From positions 1,116,001 through 1,180,000 of the forward strand of contig NZ_JBHSWH010000001.1 of the NCBI RefSeq assembly GCF_042661025.1: a DNA stretch of 64,000 nt. The letters are read 5' to 3'. The stretch is from Flexivirga alba. Its GTDB lineage: Bacteria; Actinomycetota; Actinomycetes; Actinomycetales; Dermatophilaceae. Every line of letters starts with the position of its first letter. Within the stretch, counting starts at the first letter, position 1. Both the position numbers and the translations under genes were made by a program. The notes under the pieces were generated by a model that saw only the letters and a program-made list of their open reading frames with translations, made no database searches and was not told where the DNA came from. This document shows, piece after piece, positions 15,824 to 24,340 of this stretch.

Positions 15824-16972
15824 GTGCCCGCACGACCGCGCTGGAGCGACGACGAAACCGAGGCGGTTCGCGAACTTGCCGCGACCTACTTCACCAAGGA
15901 CGTGCTGCCACACCAGCCGGAGCACGTCGAGCAAGGGCATCCGAATCTTTCGCTCTATGCCCGGGCCGGCGAGCTCGGCCTGCTGGGGATGTCGCTGCCG
16001 AGCGAATTCGGTGGTGGCGGAGGCACTTTCGCGCACGAGGCCGTTCTGATCGAGGAGCAGGTTCGTGCCGGTGACACCAGCATGGGCTTCGCCGTGCACG
16101 CTGGCATCGTGTCGCACTACCTCGCGGCATACGGCAGTGACGAGCAGAAGGCTCGCTGGCTGCCCAAGCTCGCCTCCGGCGAGTGGGTCGCGGCGATCGG
16201 TATGACGGAGCCGGGCACCGGCTCGGACCTGCAGGCGATCAAGACTCGCGCGGTCCGCGAGGGCGATGACTACGTCGTCAACGGCTCGAAGATCTTCATC
16301 TCCAACGGGCACGTGTGCTCGTTGCTGGTGATCGTCGCCCGCACTGGTGACGAGAAGGGCGCTGCCGGCATTTCGCTGATCGTCGCCGAAGTCACCGATG
16401 ACACACCGGGATTCAAGCGCGGCCGGATCCTGCACAAGCTCGGCCAGAAGGGCCAGGACACGGCGGAGCTGTTCTTCGACGACCTGCACGTGCCGGTGGC
16501 CAACCTACTCGGCCCCAAGGAAGGTCAGGGCTTCTACCAGTTGATGGAGCAGCTGCCGCAGGAGCGACTGATCACCGCGGTGATCGCACAAGCCTCGATC
16601 GAGGCCGCGGTCGCGATGACGGTGGCCTACACCAAGGACCGGCACGCCTTCGGCAAGCCGCTCTTCGCCCTGCAGAACACCCGGTTCGAGCTCGCCGAAT
16701 GCGAGACGATCGCGCGCGTCGGGCGGGCCTTCCTCGACCAGTGCATCGAGAAGCACGTCGCCGGCGAGCTCGACGCCACCGAGGCATCGATGGCGAAATA
16801 CTGGATCACCGACCGCGCCACCGAAGTGGCCGACCGCTGCCTGCAGCTCTTCGGCGGCTACGGCTACATGGAGGAATACCCGATCTCGCACATCTACGCC
16901 GACGTCCGGGTGCTGCGCATCCTCGCCGGCGCGAACGAAGTGATGAAAGAACTCATCGCCCGAAGCCTCTGA
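15824..16972 (+). CDS. Acyl-CoA dehydrogenase
   Basis: 382 residues in the three-part acyl-CoA dehydrogenase fold: N-terminal helices, the FAD/substrate segment AIGMTEPGTGSDLQAIKT, and the C-terminal helical domain with QLFGGYGYMEEYPI and RILAGANEVMKELIAR. The enzyme catalyses alpha,beta-dehydrogenation of an acyl-CoA with FAD. The GTG at 15824 has CGGAGG five bases upstream, better than any earlier in-frame start. It heads the operon with fadA and fadB, so the three steps of beta-oxidation are covered. It is controlled by the divergent TetR. Confidence 0.92.
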   Translation: MPARPRWSDDETEAVRELAATYFTKDVLPHQPEHVEQGHPNLSLYARAGELGLLGMSLPSEFGGGGGTFAHEAVLIEEQVRAGDTSMGFAVHAGIVSHYLAAYGSDEQKARWLPKLASGEWVAAIGMTEPGTGSDLQAIKTRAVREGDDYVVNGSKIFISNGHVCSLLVIVARTGDEKGAAGISLIVAEVTDDTPGFKRGRILHKLGQKGQDTAELFFDDLHVPVANLLGPKEGQGFYQLMEQLPQERLITAVIAQASIEAAVAMTVAYTKDRHAFGKPLFALQNTRFELAECETIARVGRAFLDQCIEKHVAGELDATEASMAKYWITDRATEVADRCLQLFGGYGYMEEYPISHIYADVRVLRILAGANEVMKELIARSL

Positions 16973-16980
16973 TTTCCGTT

Positions 16981-17072
16981 GAAGTTAATTCTGAACAGGC
17001 ACAGGAAGCTTGAGATGCGTTGGCGTTGCAGGGAGCTCGCGACTCGCAACGCAAACGCAGAATAAGCCTCAG
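16981..17072 (+). repeat. 92-bp hairpin-forming dispersed repeat, copy A
   Basis: The segment from GAAGTTAATTCTGAACAGGC to AATAAGCCTCAG recurs inverted at 61660-61750. The first 35 positions agree at about 29. Inside, TGCGTTGGCGTTGC (17016-17029) pairs with GCAACGCAAACGCA (17046-17059) with one mismatch. It lies between the acyl-CoA dehydrogenase and the fadA ribosome-binding site, so it is transcribed. It could be a terminator or attenuator, a processing element, or a small mobile repeat. Confidence 0.65.
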
Positions 17073-17106
17073 TGTCTCTCTTCATGATTCGAAAGGACTG
17101 CTCACG

Positions 17107-18318
17107 ATGAGCACCGAAGCATTCGTGTATGACGCGATCCGCACCCCGCGCGGACGCAACCGTGGCGGCTCGTTGCACGCCACCAAGCCCATCGACCTGG
17201 TCGTCGGCCTGGTCGACGAGCTGCGTAAACGCAATCCGACCCTGGAGGTCGACCGCATCGACGACCTCATCCTCGGAGTCGTCTCGCCGGTCGGCGACCA
17301 GGGTGCGGTCATCGCGCGCACCGCGGCGCTCGCCGCAGGCCTGCCCGACACCGTCGGTGGCGTGCAACTCAACCGCTTCTGTGCCTCGGGCCTGGAAGCA
17401 GTGAACACCGCTGCGCAGAAAGTGCGTTCGGGCTGGGACAGCCTCATCATCGCCGGTGGGGTGGAGTCGATGTCGCGCGTGCCGATCGGCTCCGACGGTG
17501 GCGCCTGGGCGATGGACCCGGCGACCAACTACGACACCTACTTCGTGCCGCAGGGCATCGGCGCCGACCTGATCGCCACCATCGAGGGCTTCAGCCGCGA
17601 GGACGTGGACGGCTTCGCCGTGCGCTCGCAGCAGGCGGCCGCCAAGGCATGGGCCAACGGATACTTCGCGAAGTCGATCGTCCCGGTGGTGGATCAGAAC
17701 GGCATCATCGTCCTCGATCACGACGAGCACATGCGGCCCGAGTCGACCGTCGAGTCGCTCGGCGCGCTCAAGCCATCCTTCGCCGGGATGGGCGAGGTGG
17801 GCGGCTTCGACGCCGTGGCGCTGCAGAAGTTCCACAACGTGGAGCGCATCAATCACGTTCACACCGCTGCGAACTCGTCCGGCATCGTCGACGGCGCCGC
17901 GCTGGTGCTCGTCGGCTCGGAGCAGGTCGGCAAGGACCTCGGCCTGACCCCGCGCGCTCGGATCGTCGCGACCGCCACGAGCGGCGCCGACTCGACCATC
18001 ATGCTGACCGGCCCGACGCCGGCCACCAAGAAGCTCTTCGCGACCGCCGGCATCACCGCCGACGACGTCGACCTCTGGGAGATCAACGAGGCCTTCGCCT
18101 CGGTGGCCATGAAGTACCAGCGCGACTTCGACATCCCGGACGAGAAGCTCAACGTCAACGGTGGCGCGATCGCCATGGGCCACCCGCTCGGCGCGACCGG
18201 CGCGATGATCCTCGGCAGCATGGTCGACGAGCTCGAGCGCCGCGACCTGAGCACCGCCGTCATCACCCTCTGCATCGGCGGCGGCATGGGCGTCGCCACC
18301 CTCATCGAGCGCGTCTGA
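17107..18318 (+). CDS. fadA: Acetyl-CoA acyltransferase (thiolase)
   Basis: 403 residues, the usual thiolase length. Nucleophile Cys92 in NRFCASGLEAV; GHPLGATGA supplies the catalytic histidine near residue 361 and CIGGGMGVA the second cysteine near the C-terminus. It cleaves 3-ketoacyl-CoA with CoA in the last step of beta-oxidation. ATG 17107 is preceded by GAAAGGA. It is 33 bases upstream of fadB, with which it forms the trifunctional complex in many actinobacteria. Confidence 0.93.
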   Translation: MSTEAFVYDAIRTPRGRNRGGSLHATKPIDLVVGLVDELRKRNPTLEVDRIDDLILGVVSPVGDQGAVIARTAALAAGLPDTVGGVQLNRFCASGLEAVNTAAQKVRSGWDSLIIAGGVESMSRVPIGSDGGAWAMDPATNYDTYFVPQGIGADLIATIEGFSREDVDGFAVRSQQAAAKAWANGYFAKSIVPVVDQNGIIVLDHDEHMRPESTVESLGALKPSFAGMGEVGGFDAVALQKFHNVERINHVHTAANSSGIVDGAALVLVGSEQVGKDLGLTPRARIVATATSGADSTIMLTGPTPATKKLFATAGITADDVDLWEINEAFASVAMKYQRDFDIPDEKLNVNGGAIAMGHPLGATGAMILGSMVDELERRDLSTAVITLCIGGGMGVATLIERV

Positions 18319-18351
18319 AGCGCCGCGGACCAGCAAGGAACTGACTTCAAT

Positions 18352-20514
18352 ATGAGCGACCAGAACACGATCAACTACGAGAAGGACGCCGACGGCGTCG
18401 TGGTGCTGACCCTCGACGATCCGTCGCAGTCGGCCAACACGATGAACGCGGCATATATCGCCTCGATGCGCACGGCGGTCGACCGCCTCGTTGCGGAGAA
18501 GGACGACATCGCCGGCGTGATCATCACCTCGGCGAAGAAGACCTTCTTCGCCGGCGGTGACCTGCACGACCTGATGGCCACAACGAAGGACCAGGCACAG
18601 GAGTTCTTCGACGGTGTCACCGAGGTGAAAGCGCAGCTGCGCACCCTCGAGACGCTCGGCAAGCCGGTTGTCGCCGCGATCAACGGCGCCGCGATGGGCG
18701 GCGGCCTGGAGATCGCGCTGGCGACGCACCACCGAATCATCGCTGATGTCAAGGGCGCTCAGGTCGGCCTGCCCGAGGTGACCCTCGGCCTGCTGCCCGG
18801 CGGAGGCGGCGTCGTCCGCACCGTCCGCAAGCTCGGCATCGCTGACGCGCTGATGAAGGTGCTGCTCCAGGGCAACCGCTATCCGGCGGCGAAGGCCCTT
18901 GAGGTCGGCCTGGTGGACGAGGTCGTGGACAGCGCCGAGGCTCTCCTTCCCGCTGCCAAGGCCTGGATCGCCGCGAACCCTGAGGCCCAACAGCCCTGGG
19001 ACGTCAAGGGATACAAGATCCCCGGTGGCACACCGTCGACGCCGGCCTTCGCGGCGAACCTCCCGGCCTTTCCGGCGAACCTGCGCAAGCAGCTCAAGGG
19101 CGCCAACTACCCCGCGCCGCGTGCGATCCTGTCGGCCGCTGTTGAGGGTGCGCAGGTCGACTTCGACACCGCGCTGGTCATCGAGTCGCGTTATATGACG
19201 CAGCTCGTCACCGGGCAGGTCTCCAAGAACATGATCAAGGCGTTCTTCTTCGACCTGCAGCACATCAACGGCGGCGGCAGCCGACCGGCCGATCAGCCGA
19301 AGTTCACTGCCACGAAGGTCGGCGTACTCGGCGCGGGCATGATGGGCGCGGGCATTGCCTACGTCTGCGCACGTGGTGGCATGGAGGTCGTCCTCAAGGA
19401 CGTCTCGCTCGAGGCGGCTGAGCGCGGAAAGGGTTATTCCGCAGCGCTTTTCGAGAAGGCCGTGTCGCGGGGCAAGTCCACCCAGGAGCAGGCCGACAAG
19501 ACGCTGGCTCGCATCACGCCGACGGCGGACCCGGCCGATCTGGCGGGCTGCGACCTGGTCATCGAGGCCGTCTTCGAGAGCGTCGACCTGAAGCACAAGG
19601 TCTTCCAAGAGATCGAGGACGTCGTCGACCCCAACGCCGTGCTCGGCTCCAACACCTCGACGCTGCCGATCACCGGGCTCGCCGAGGGCGTCAAGAAGCG
19701 GGAGAACTTCATCGGCCTGCACTTCTTCTCACCGGTCGACAAGATGCCGCTGCTGGAGATCATCGCCGGTGAGAACACCTCCGACGCGACGCTGGCGAAG
19801 GCCTTCGACATTGCCCAGCAGATCAAGAAGACCCCGATCGTCGTCAACGACAGCCGCGGTTTCTTCACCAGCCGGGTGATCGGGAGCTTCATGAACGAGG
19901 CGATCGCGATGGTCGGCGAGGGAGTGCACCCGGCATCGGTCGAGCAAGCGGGTCAGCAGGCGGGCTACCCGGCCGCGCCGCTGCAGCTCGCCGACGAGCT
20001 CAACCTGACGCTGATGAGCAAGATTCAGAAGGAGACTCGCGCCGGGCTGGAGGCCGACGGCAAGGCGGACTCCTACTTCCACCACCCGGCATACGACATC
20101 GTCGACAAGATCATCGCCGACGGTCGCAAGGGCAAGCTGGGCGGCGCGGGCTTCTACGACTACGCCGACGGAAAGCGCACCGGCCTGTGGCCGGGTCTCG
20201 TCGAGAACTTCGGCGGCGACAAGGAGTTGCCGTTCGAGGACATGAAGGAGCGGATGCTCTTCGCCGAAGCGTTGGAGACGGTCAAGTGCTTCGACGAGGG
20301 CGTGCTGCGCTCGGTCGAGGACGCCAACATCGGGTCCATCCTCGGCATCGGCTTCCCGGGCTGGACGGGCGGCGTCGTGCAGTACATGAACGGGTATGAC
20401 GGGGGCCTGGCCGGCTTCGTCGCCCGTGCCCGCGAACTCGCGGATCGCTATGGCCCGCAGTTCAACCCGCCCGCGTCCCTGGTGGCCAAGGCGGAGGCCG
20501 GCGAAATCTACTGA
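18352..20514 (+). CDS. fadB: Multifunctional enoyl-CoA hydratase/3-hydroxyacyl-CoA dehydrogenase
   Basis: 720 residues. The crotonase half (about 1-200) has FFAGGDLHDL and NGAAMGGGLEIALA with LPEVTLGLLPGGGG carrying the catalytic glutamate. The dehydrogenase half begins with the NAD-binding KVGVLGAGMMGAGIAYV at about residue 322 and has GLHFFSPVDKMPLLEI. It hydrates enoyl-CoA and oxidises the 3-hydroxyacyl-CoA. With fadA and the acyl-CoA dehydrogenase it forms one operon. Length and domain order match actinobacterial FadB. Confidence 0.94.
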   Translation: MSDQNTINYEKDADGVVVLTLDDPSQSANTMNAAYIASMRTAVDRLVAEKDDIAGVIITSAKKTFFAGGDLHDLMATTKDQAQEFFDGVTEVKAQLRTLETLGKPVVAAINGAAMGGGLEIALATHHRIIADVKGAQVGLPEVTLGLLPGGGGVVRTVRKLGIADALMKVLLQGNRYPAAKALEVGLVDEVVDSAEALLPAAKAWIAANPEAQQPWDVKGYKIPGGTPSTPAFAANLPAFPANLRKQLKGANYPAPRAILSAAVEGAQVDFDTALVIESRYMTQLVTGQVSKNMIKAFFFDLQHINGGGSRPADQPKFTATKVGVLGAGMMGAGIAYVCARGGMEVVLKDVSLEAAERGKGYSAALFEKAVSRGKSTQEQADKTLARITPTADPADLAGCDLVIEAVFESVDLKHKVFQEIEDVVDPNAVLGSNTSTLPITGLAEGVKKRENFIGLHFFSPVDKMPLLEIIAGENTSDATLAKAFDIAQQIKKTPIVVNDSRGFFTSRVIGSFMNEAIAMVGEGVHPASVEQAGQQAGYPAAPLQLADELNLTLMSKIQKETRAGLEADGKADSYFHHPAYDIVDKIIADGRKGKLGGAGFYDYADGKRTGLWPGLVENFGGDKELPFEDMKERMLFAEALETVKCFDEGVLRSVEDANIGSILGIGFPGWTGGVVQYMNGYDGGLAGFVARARELADRYGPQFNPPASLVAKAEAGEIY

Positions 20515-20541
20515 CCGCCCTCCCGTACCGACTGACGCACT

Positions 20542-20583
20542 TGACGGTGAGTGACGCATTTGCAAATGCGTCACTCACCGTCA
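20542..20583. terminator. 42-bp perfect palindrome between convergent fadB and acetyltransferase
   Basis: TGACGGTGAGTGACGCATTTG (20542-20562) is followed with no loop by its exact reverse complement (20563-20583). The motif TGACGCA occurs again on each side (about 20532 and 20585). Position between convergent genes suggests a bidirectional terminator, but there is no T tract and the zero-base loop is unusual. Confidence 0.6.
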
Positions 20584-20614
20584 GATGCGTCACTCGCGGA
20601 CTGCGAGTGGACTG

Positions 20615-21136
20615 TCACCCGATCGGGCGCTCGAACCACCGCACGTCGACATACCGGCCGAATTTGCGGCCGACCTCTCGGAAGGTGCCGAGCGCGGTAA
20701 ATCCCAGCCGTTCGTGAAGTGCCGTCGAGGCGTCGTTGGGCAGTGCCACCCCGGCCAGCGCCCGGTGGACGTCTTCGGTCTGTAGTGAGTCGAGCAGTTC
20801 GGCATACAGGATCCGACCGATTCCGCGCCCTGTCGCGTCGGGGTGCAGGTAAATCGTTGTCTCGACAGAGGTTTCGTATGCCGCCTTCGGTCGGTGCGGG
20901 CTGCTCGTGGCGTAACCGACGACGTCGCCGGAGGTCTCCGCGACCAGGAGGCGGTGACGCCCGGCCGGTGCGTAGTGGACGAACCAGCCGGCTTCGCGTT
21001 CGGCGGGCGTGAACGGTGTCGTGTCGAAGGTGACGACCGTGTGCTCGACGTAGTGGTTGTAGATGGCGGTGAGCGCGGGTATGTCGGCGCGTGTTCCGGC
21101 TCGCAGTGTCACCGGCCGGGTCGAGGCGTCCGTCAT
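20615..21136 (-). CDS. GNAT N-acetyltransferase, phosphinothricin-acetyltransferase-like
   Basis: 173 residues. LRAGTRADIPALTAIYNHYV, the FTPAERE stretch and the acetyl-CoA loop DATGRGIGRILYAELL match the PAT/YncA group of GNAT enzymes, which acetylate amino groups of small molecules such as phosphinothricin or methionine sulfoximine. VALPNDASTALHERLGFTALGTFREVGRKF is the typical C-terminus. ATG 21136 is preceded by GGGGAG at about 11 bases; ATG 21145 is an alternative. Substrate cannot be read from sequence. Confidence 0.85.
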   Translation of the reverse strand: MTDASTRPVTLRAGTRADIPALTAIYNHYVEHTVVTFDTTPFTPAEREAGWFVHYAPAGRHRLLVAETSGDVVGYATSSPHRPKAAYETSVETTIYLHPDATGRGIGRILYAELLDSLQTEDVHRALAGVALPNDASTALHERLGFTALGTFREVGRKFGRYVDVRWFERPIG

Positions 21137-21228
21137 ACAACCCATTCTCCCCGATCCGCGGACGGTCACACTTGTCGCGCCCGGGTCGTCATACGGGTGT
21201 CAGTACGACGACCGAAGGAAGATGAGCG

Positions 21229-21465
21229 ATGAAGACGATGACCTGCCGCCAATTCGGTGGACCCTGCGACCTCGAGCACCGCGGCGAGACCGCCGACGAC
21301 GTTATCAAGGCACACGACCAGCATCTCAAGGATGCCGAGAACGCCGGTGACGCAACGCATTTCGCGGCCCGCAAGGAGATGAAGGGGCGCTGGTTGCATC
21401 CGAAGAAGTCGATGGGCTGGTATCGCGAGATGAAGCAGACGTTCGCGGAGCTGCCGGAGGGCTGA
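21229..21465 (+). CDS. Small DUF1059-like protein
   Basis: 78 residues. The N-terminus MKTMTCRQFGGPCDLEHRGE with two cysteines resembles DUF1059 proteins; the rest is charged and contains HFAARKEMKGRW. It has a ribosome-binding site (GAAGGAAG) eleven bases before the ATG at 21229. Function unknown. It is convergent with the minus-strand gene that ends five bases later. Confidence 0.65.
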   Translation: MKTMTCRQFGGPCDLEHRGETADDVIKAHDQHLKDAENAGDATHFAARKEMKGRWLHPKKSMGWYREMKQTFAELPEG

Positions 21466-21469
21466 CTGG

Positions 21470-22069
21470 CTACTTCACGATGGTCAGCAAGATCGGCTCG
21501 ATCGGCGATCCCGCCGCAAGCTCCGCCTGTGGACCAACCGTGTGCGTGGTGAGCTTCGCCGTGCCCAGCGGGTAGTCGGCCGGAATGCGCACGGTGGCGC
21601 GGAATGTTCCCAGCTCCCCGCGGGCGAGGACAGCTCGTAGGCGGACAGTCTGGTTGTGCCCCCGCAACGAGAGGATCACCGTGAGTGGACGCGGTGTCCC
21701 AACGCCCCCATTGTCCTGGCACCCATCAAGGTAGAAGCGGCCCGTGACGGTCAACTCCTGCCCGGCTCGAGCGACGGAGATCTGGGAGCGCTTCTGCTCC
21801 CCCACCAGTCGAAGCTGTGGGCCGGCACAGGAGGCGGCGAAACCCTGCTGTCCCTGGTTGTGATCAGCCGCTCGGTGCGCCAGCACCCCGGCCACCGGTA
21901 CGCCGACACCCGCGACGACCACGGCTGCAGCGGCGACGAGAACGACGCGTCGCCTCGACCCGTTTCGGCGTGACCGCGCTGGAGTCGAAGTCTCTTGTGG
22001 CGCAGCGGCATCCACGTGCTCGCGCCATACACGTCCGGTGTCGCGAAGGCGTTCCTCAATCGTTGGCAT
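21470..22069 (-). CDS. Membrane-anchored protein linked to an ECF sigma factor
   Basis: 199 residues. A short cytoplasmic N-terminus (about 1-40, acidic start MPTIEERLRDTGRVW then basic RRNGSRRR), one membrane helix at about 42-63, and an extracytoplasmic domain with two cysteines (SCAGP, DGCQDN) that may form a disulfide. Its start overlaps the sigma factor stop by 14 bases. By context it is an anti-sigma candidate, but no zinc-binding HxxxCxxC motif is present, so its cytoplasmic part would have to bind sigma in another way. It could also simply be a secreted-side target. Confidence 0.6.
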   Translation of the reverse strand: MPTIEERLRDTGRVWREHVDAAAPQETSTPARSRRNGSRRRVVLVAAAAVVVAGVGVPVAGVLAHRAADHNQGQQGFAASCAGPQLRLVGEQKRSQISVARAGQELTVTGRFYLDGCQDNGGVGTPRPLTVILSLRGHNQTVRLRAVLARGELGTFRATVRIPADYPLGTAKLTTHTVGPQAELAAGSPIEPILLTIVK

Positions 22070-22547
22070 ACGAGTCTCCTAAGGCATGCTCGAGCGCGGC
22101 GCGTGCGTCGTGCAATTGGGACTTGACCGTGCCGGGAGCACAACCCAGCACCTGGGCGACGTCCGCCACGGGCAGATCGACGAAGTAATGAAGCACCACG
22201 GCCGCTCGCTGCCTGGCCGGCAGCGCCCGAACCGCGTGCGCGAGATCGACTGCTGCAGCTGATGATTCGGGTATGACGAGTGCGTCGGGATGCAGTTCCT
22301 GCCATGCCCGGTGCGGCCTACGCCAGCGTTGCCGGGCCTGGTCGGCGACGATTGCGAGCAACCACGCCTGTGCGCTGCCACGAGCAGGGTCGAAGAGCTT
22401 CTGCTTGCGCCAAGCGCGCTCGGCGGCGTCCTGCACGAGGTCGTCCGCGTGATCCGGACCGACGAGCGCGTACGCAAAGCGGCGCATGGCCGGGCGACAT
22501 ACCGACAGAGCGTGTGCGAGCTCCCCGCCCGCCTGTTTCGAAGTCAC
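22056..22547 (-). CDS. ECF-type RNA polymerase sigma factor
   Basis: 163 residues. Region 2: FAYALVGPDHADDLVQDAAERAW then GSAQAWLLAIVADQARQRWRR; region 4: LPARQRAAVVLHYFVDLPVADVAQVLGCAPGTVKSQLHDARAALEHAL, an intact helix-turn-helix. The start is GTG 22547 with GGGAGGT six bases upstream. It directs RNA polymerase to an alternative promoter set, probably autoregulated. The overlapping downstream membrane protein is the likely partner. Length and motif order are closest to SigE/SigM-like actinobacterial ECF factors. Confidence 0.87.
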   Translation of the reverse strand: MTSKQAGGELAHALSVCRPAMRRFAYALVGPDHADDLVQDAAERAWRKQKLFDPARGSAQAWLLAIVADQARQRWRRPHRAWQELHPDALVIPESSAAAVDLAHAVRALPARQRAAVVLHYFVDLPVADVAQVLGCAPGTVKSQLHDARAALEHALGDSYAND

Positions 22548-22668
22548 GCTTACCTCCCTCCGCCGCCTGCTGTCATGAGGTCTACTGCACCGGACGTCGA
22601 TTCGGTTGGGTTGGAGCGACCAGAATCAAAGGTATGAAGTCGAACCATTGACCATTGAGTGTGACCTG

Positions 22669-22685
22669 CGCAACACTCTGTTGCG
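22669..22685. promoter_or_regulatory. Inverted repeat upstream of the permease, candidate GntR operator
   Basis: CGCAAC (22669-22674), ACTCT, GTTGCG (22680-22685) forms a six-base-arm inverted repeat 27 bases before the permease start. The nearest plausible regulator is the GntR-family protein encoded two genes on. Upstream there is also a short direct repeat, ACCATTGACCATTGA. Assignment is by position only. Confidence 0.45.
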
Positions 22686-22712
22686 ACCCTTCCCTACTCG
22701 CGAAAGAGGCCG

Positions 22713-24308
22713 ATGATGGCTCTGACCGACGAGTCTGAACTCGATGAAGATGCCAAGCGCCTCGCGGAGCTCGGATACAAGCAGGATTTGAAGCGGAGTT
22801 GGTCGAGCTTCTCCAACTTCGCCATCTCGTTCTCGATCATCTCGATCCTGGCGGGCTGTTTCACCAACTACCAGGCAGGCTTCAACAACGGCGGGCCGAT
22901 CTCGATCTCCTGGTCGTGGCCGATCCTGTCGATCTGCATCCTGGTCATCGGCTTCACCATGTCGGAGCTGGTTTCGTCATACCCCACCTCGGGCGGAATC
23001 TATTGGTGGGCATCGAAACTCGGCGGTGCGCGAGCCGGCTTCTACGCCGGTTGGCTCAACTTGATCGGCCTCATCGCGGTGACCGCGGCCGTCGCCTACG
23101 GCTGTGCGACGTTCATCGACCTGACGATCAGCACCTGGTCCAAGAGCTATGCGGGCGGCTATTCGCTGACTCGCGTCTTCATCACCTTCCTGCTCGTGCT
23201 CGCAGTCATCGCGGCGGTGAACATCTTCAGCGGACATCTGTTGGCGATCCTCAACAACATCTCCGTGTGGTGGCACGTCGTCGGGGCAGTGGTGATTGTG
23301 GTGCTGCTCGTCGCGGTCCCCTCCCACCACCAGAGCTTCAGCTATGTCTTCACCGAGCGCTACAACAACTCCGGGTTCAGTGGCGGCAGTTCATCGAGTC
23401 TCGGCTTCTTCTTCCTGGTCGTTCCGCTCGGCTTCCTGCTCACGCAGTACACGATCACCGGATTCGACGCGTCCGTGCACCTGTCGGAGGAGACGCAGTC
23501 GGCCTCCCACGGCGCGGCCAAGGGCATCTGGAAGTCGATCGCCTACTCGGCTCTCGGCGGCTACATCCTGCTGCTCGCGGTGACCTTCGCGATTCCGAAC
23601 GTGAAGGGGGCTCCCGACAATGCCGGAGTCGGCGCGGGCGGTGTCGCCTACATCTTCACCAGTGCACTCGGCAACACCAAGGGCGGACTGGTCCTGTTCA
23701 TCTCGGCGGCGGCGCAGGTCTTCTGCGCGACGTCGTGTATGACGTCAGCCTCCCGCATGCTCTACGCCTTCAGCCGGGACCGCGCGGTCCCGGGTTCGAA
23801 GCACTGGAGCCAGCTGTCCCGGACCAGGGTCCCCGCCAAGGGCGTCGGTCTGGTCACCGCGGTCAGCGTGATCGTCACCTTGCCCGCACTGATCAAGGTG
23901 GACATCAATGGTGCCCCGATCCCGGTGGCGTTCTTCGCCGTCACCTCGATCGCCGTGATCGGGCTCTACCTCTCGTTCGCCATACCCATCTGGCTGCGGT
24001 GGCGGCACGGTGAGAACTTTGACCTCGGTTCGTGGAACAACGGCAGGAAATACAAGTGGATGAACCCGCTGGCGGTCGTCGAGATCATTGTTGTCTCGCT
24101 CTACCTCATGCTGCCGACGTCACCCGCCGCAATCCCCGGAAACTCTGGATTTGCCTGGAAATACGTCAATTACGCCCCGATTGTCACCCTCGGTGCCTTG
24201 GCAGTGATCACCATCTGGTGGCAGGCCTCAGCGAGGAACTGGTTCAGCGGGCCGATCCGGACCGTCGACGAGGTCACCCCGGTCGACGACGGGACGGTCG
24301 CAGGTTGA
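22713..24308 (+). CDS. APC-superfamily amino acid/amine permease
   Basis: 531 residues with about twelve hydrophobic helices. The N-terminal segment ELGYKQDLKRSWSSFSNFAISFSIISILAGCF and YPTSGGIYWWASKLGG place it with GABA/choline-type amino acid permeases of the APC family. It imports an amine or amino acid by proton symport. ATG 22713 (an ATG at 22716 follows directly) has GAAAGAGG upstream. It is the first gene of the gamma-glutamylation cluster, so its substrate should be the amine catabolised there (ethanolamine or a polyamine). Confidence 0.87.
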   Translation: MMALTDESELDEDAKRLAELGYKQDLKRSWSSFSNFAISFSIISILAGCFTNYQAGFNNGGPISISWSWPILSICILVIGFTMSELVSSYPTSGGIYWWASKLGGARAGFYAGWLNLIGLIAVTAAVAYGCATFIDLTISTWSKSYAGGYSLTRVFITFLLVLAVIAAVNIFSGHLLAILNNISVWWHVVGAVVIVVLLVAVPSHHQSFSYVFTERYNNSGFSGGSSSSLGFFFLVVPLGFLLTQYTITGFDASVHLSEETQSASHGAAKGIWKSIAYSALGGYILLLAVTFAIPNVKGAPDNAGVGAGGVAYIFTSALGNTKGGLVLFISAAAQVFCATSCMTSASRMLYAFSRDRAVPGSKHWSQLSRTRVPAKGVGLVTAVSVIVTLPALIKVDINGAPIPVAFFAVTSIAVIGLYLSFAIPIWLRWRHGENFDLGSWNNGRKYKWMNPLAVVEIIVVSLYLMLPTSPAAIPGNSGFAWKYVNYAPIVTLGALAVITIWWQASARNWFSGPIRTVDEVTPVDDGTVAG

Positions 24309-24340
24309 CCGCCGGAGACCGCGGGGTGCGGGACGGGCGT

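Noticed and set aside
16894..19722. Very long open frame on the minus strand opposite fadA/fadB (about 940 codons)
   Set aside because: It is a GC-driven shadow of strongly conserved thiolase and FadB genes; its product is Arg/His/Val-rich with no domain.
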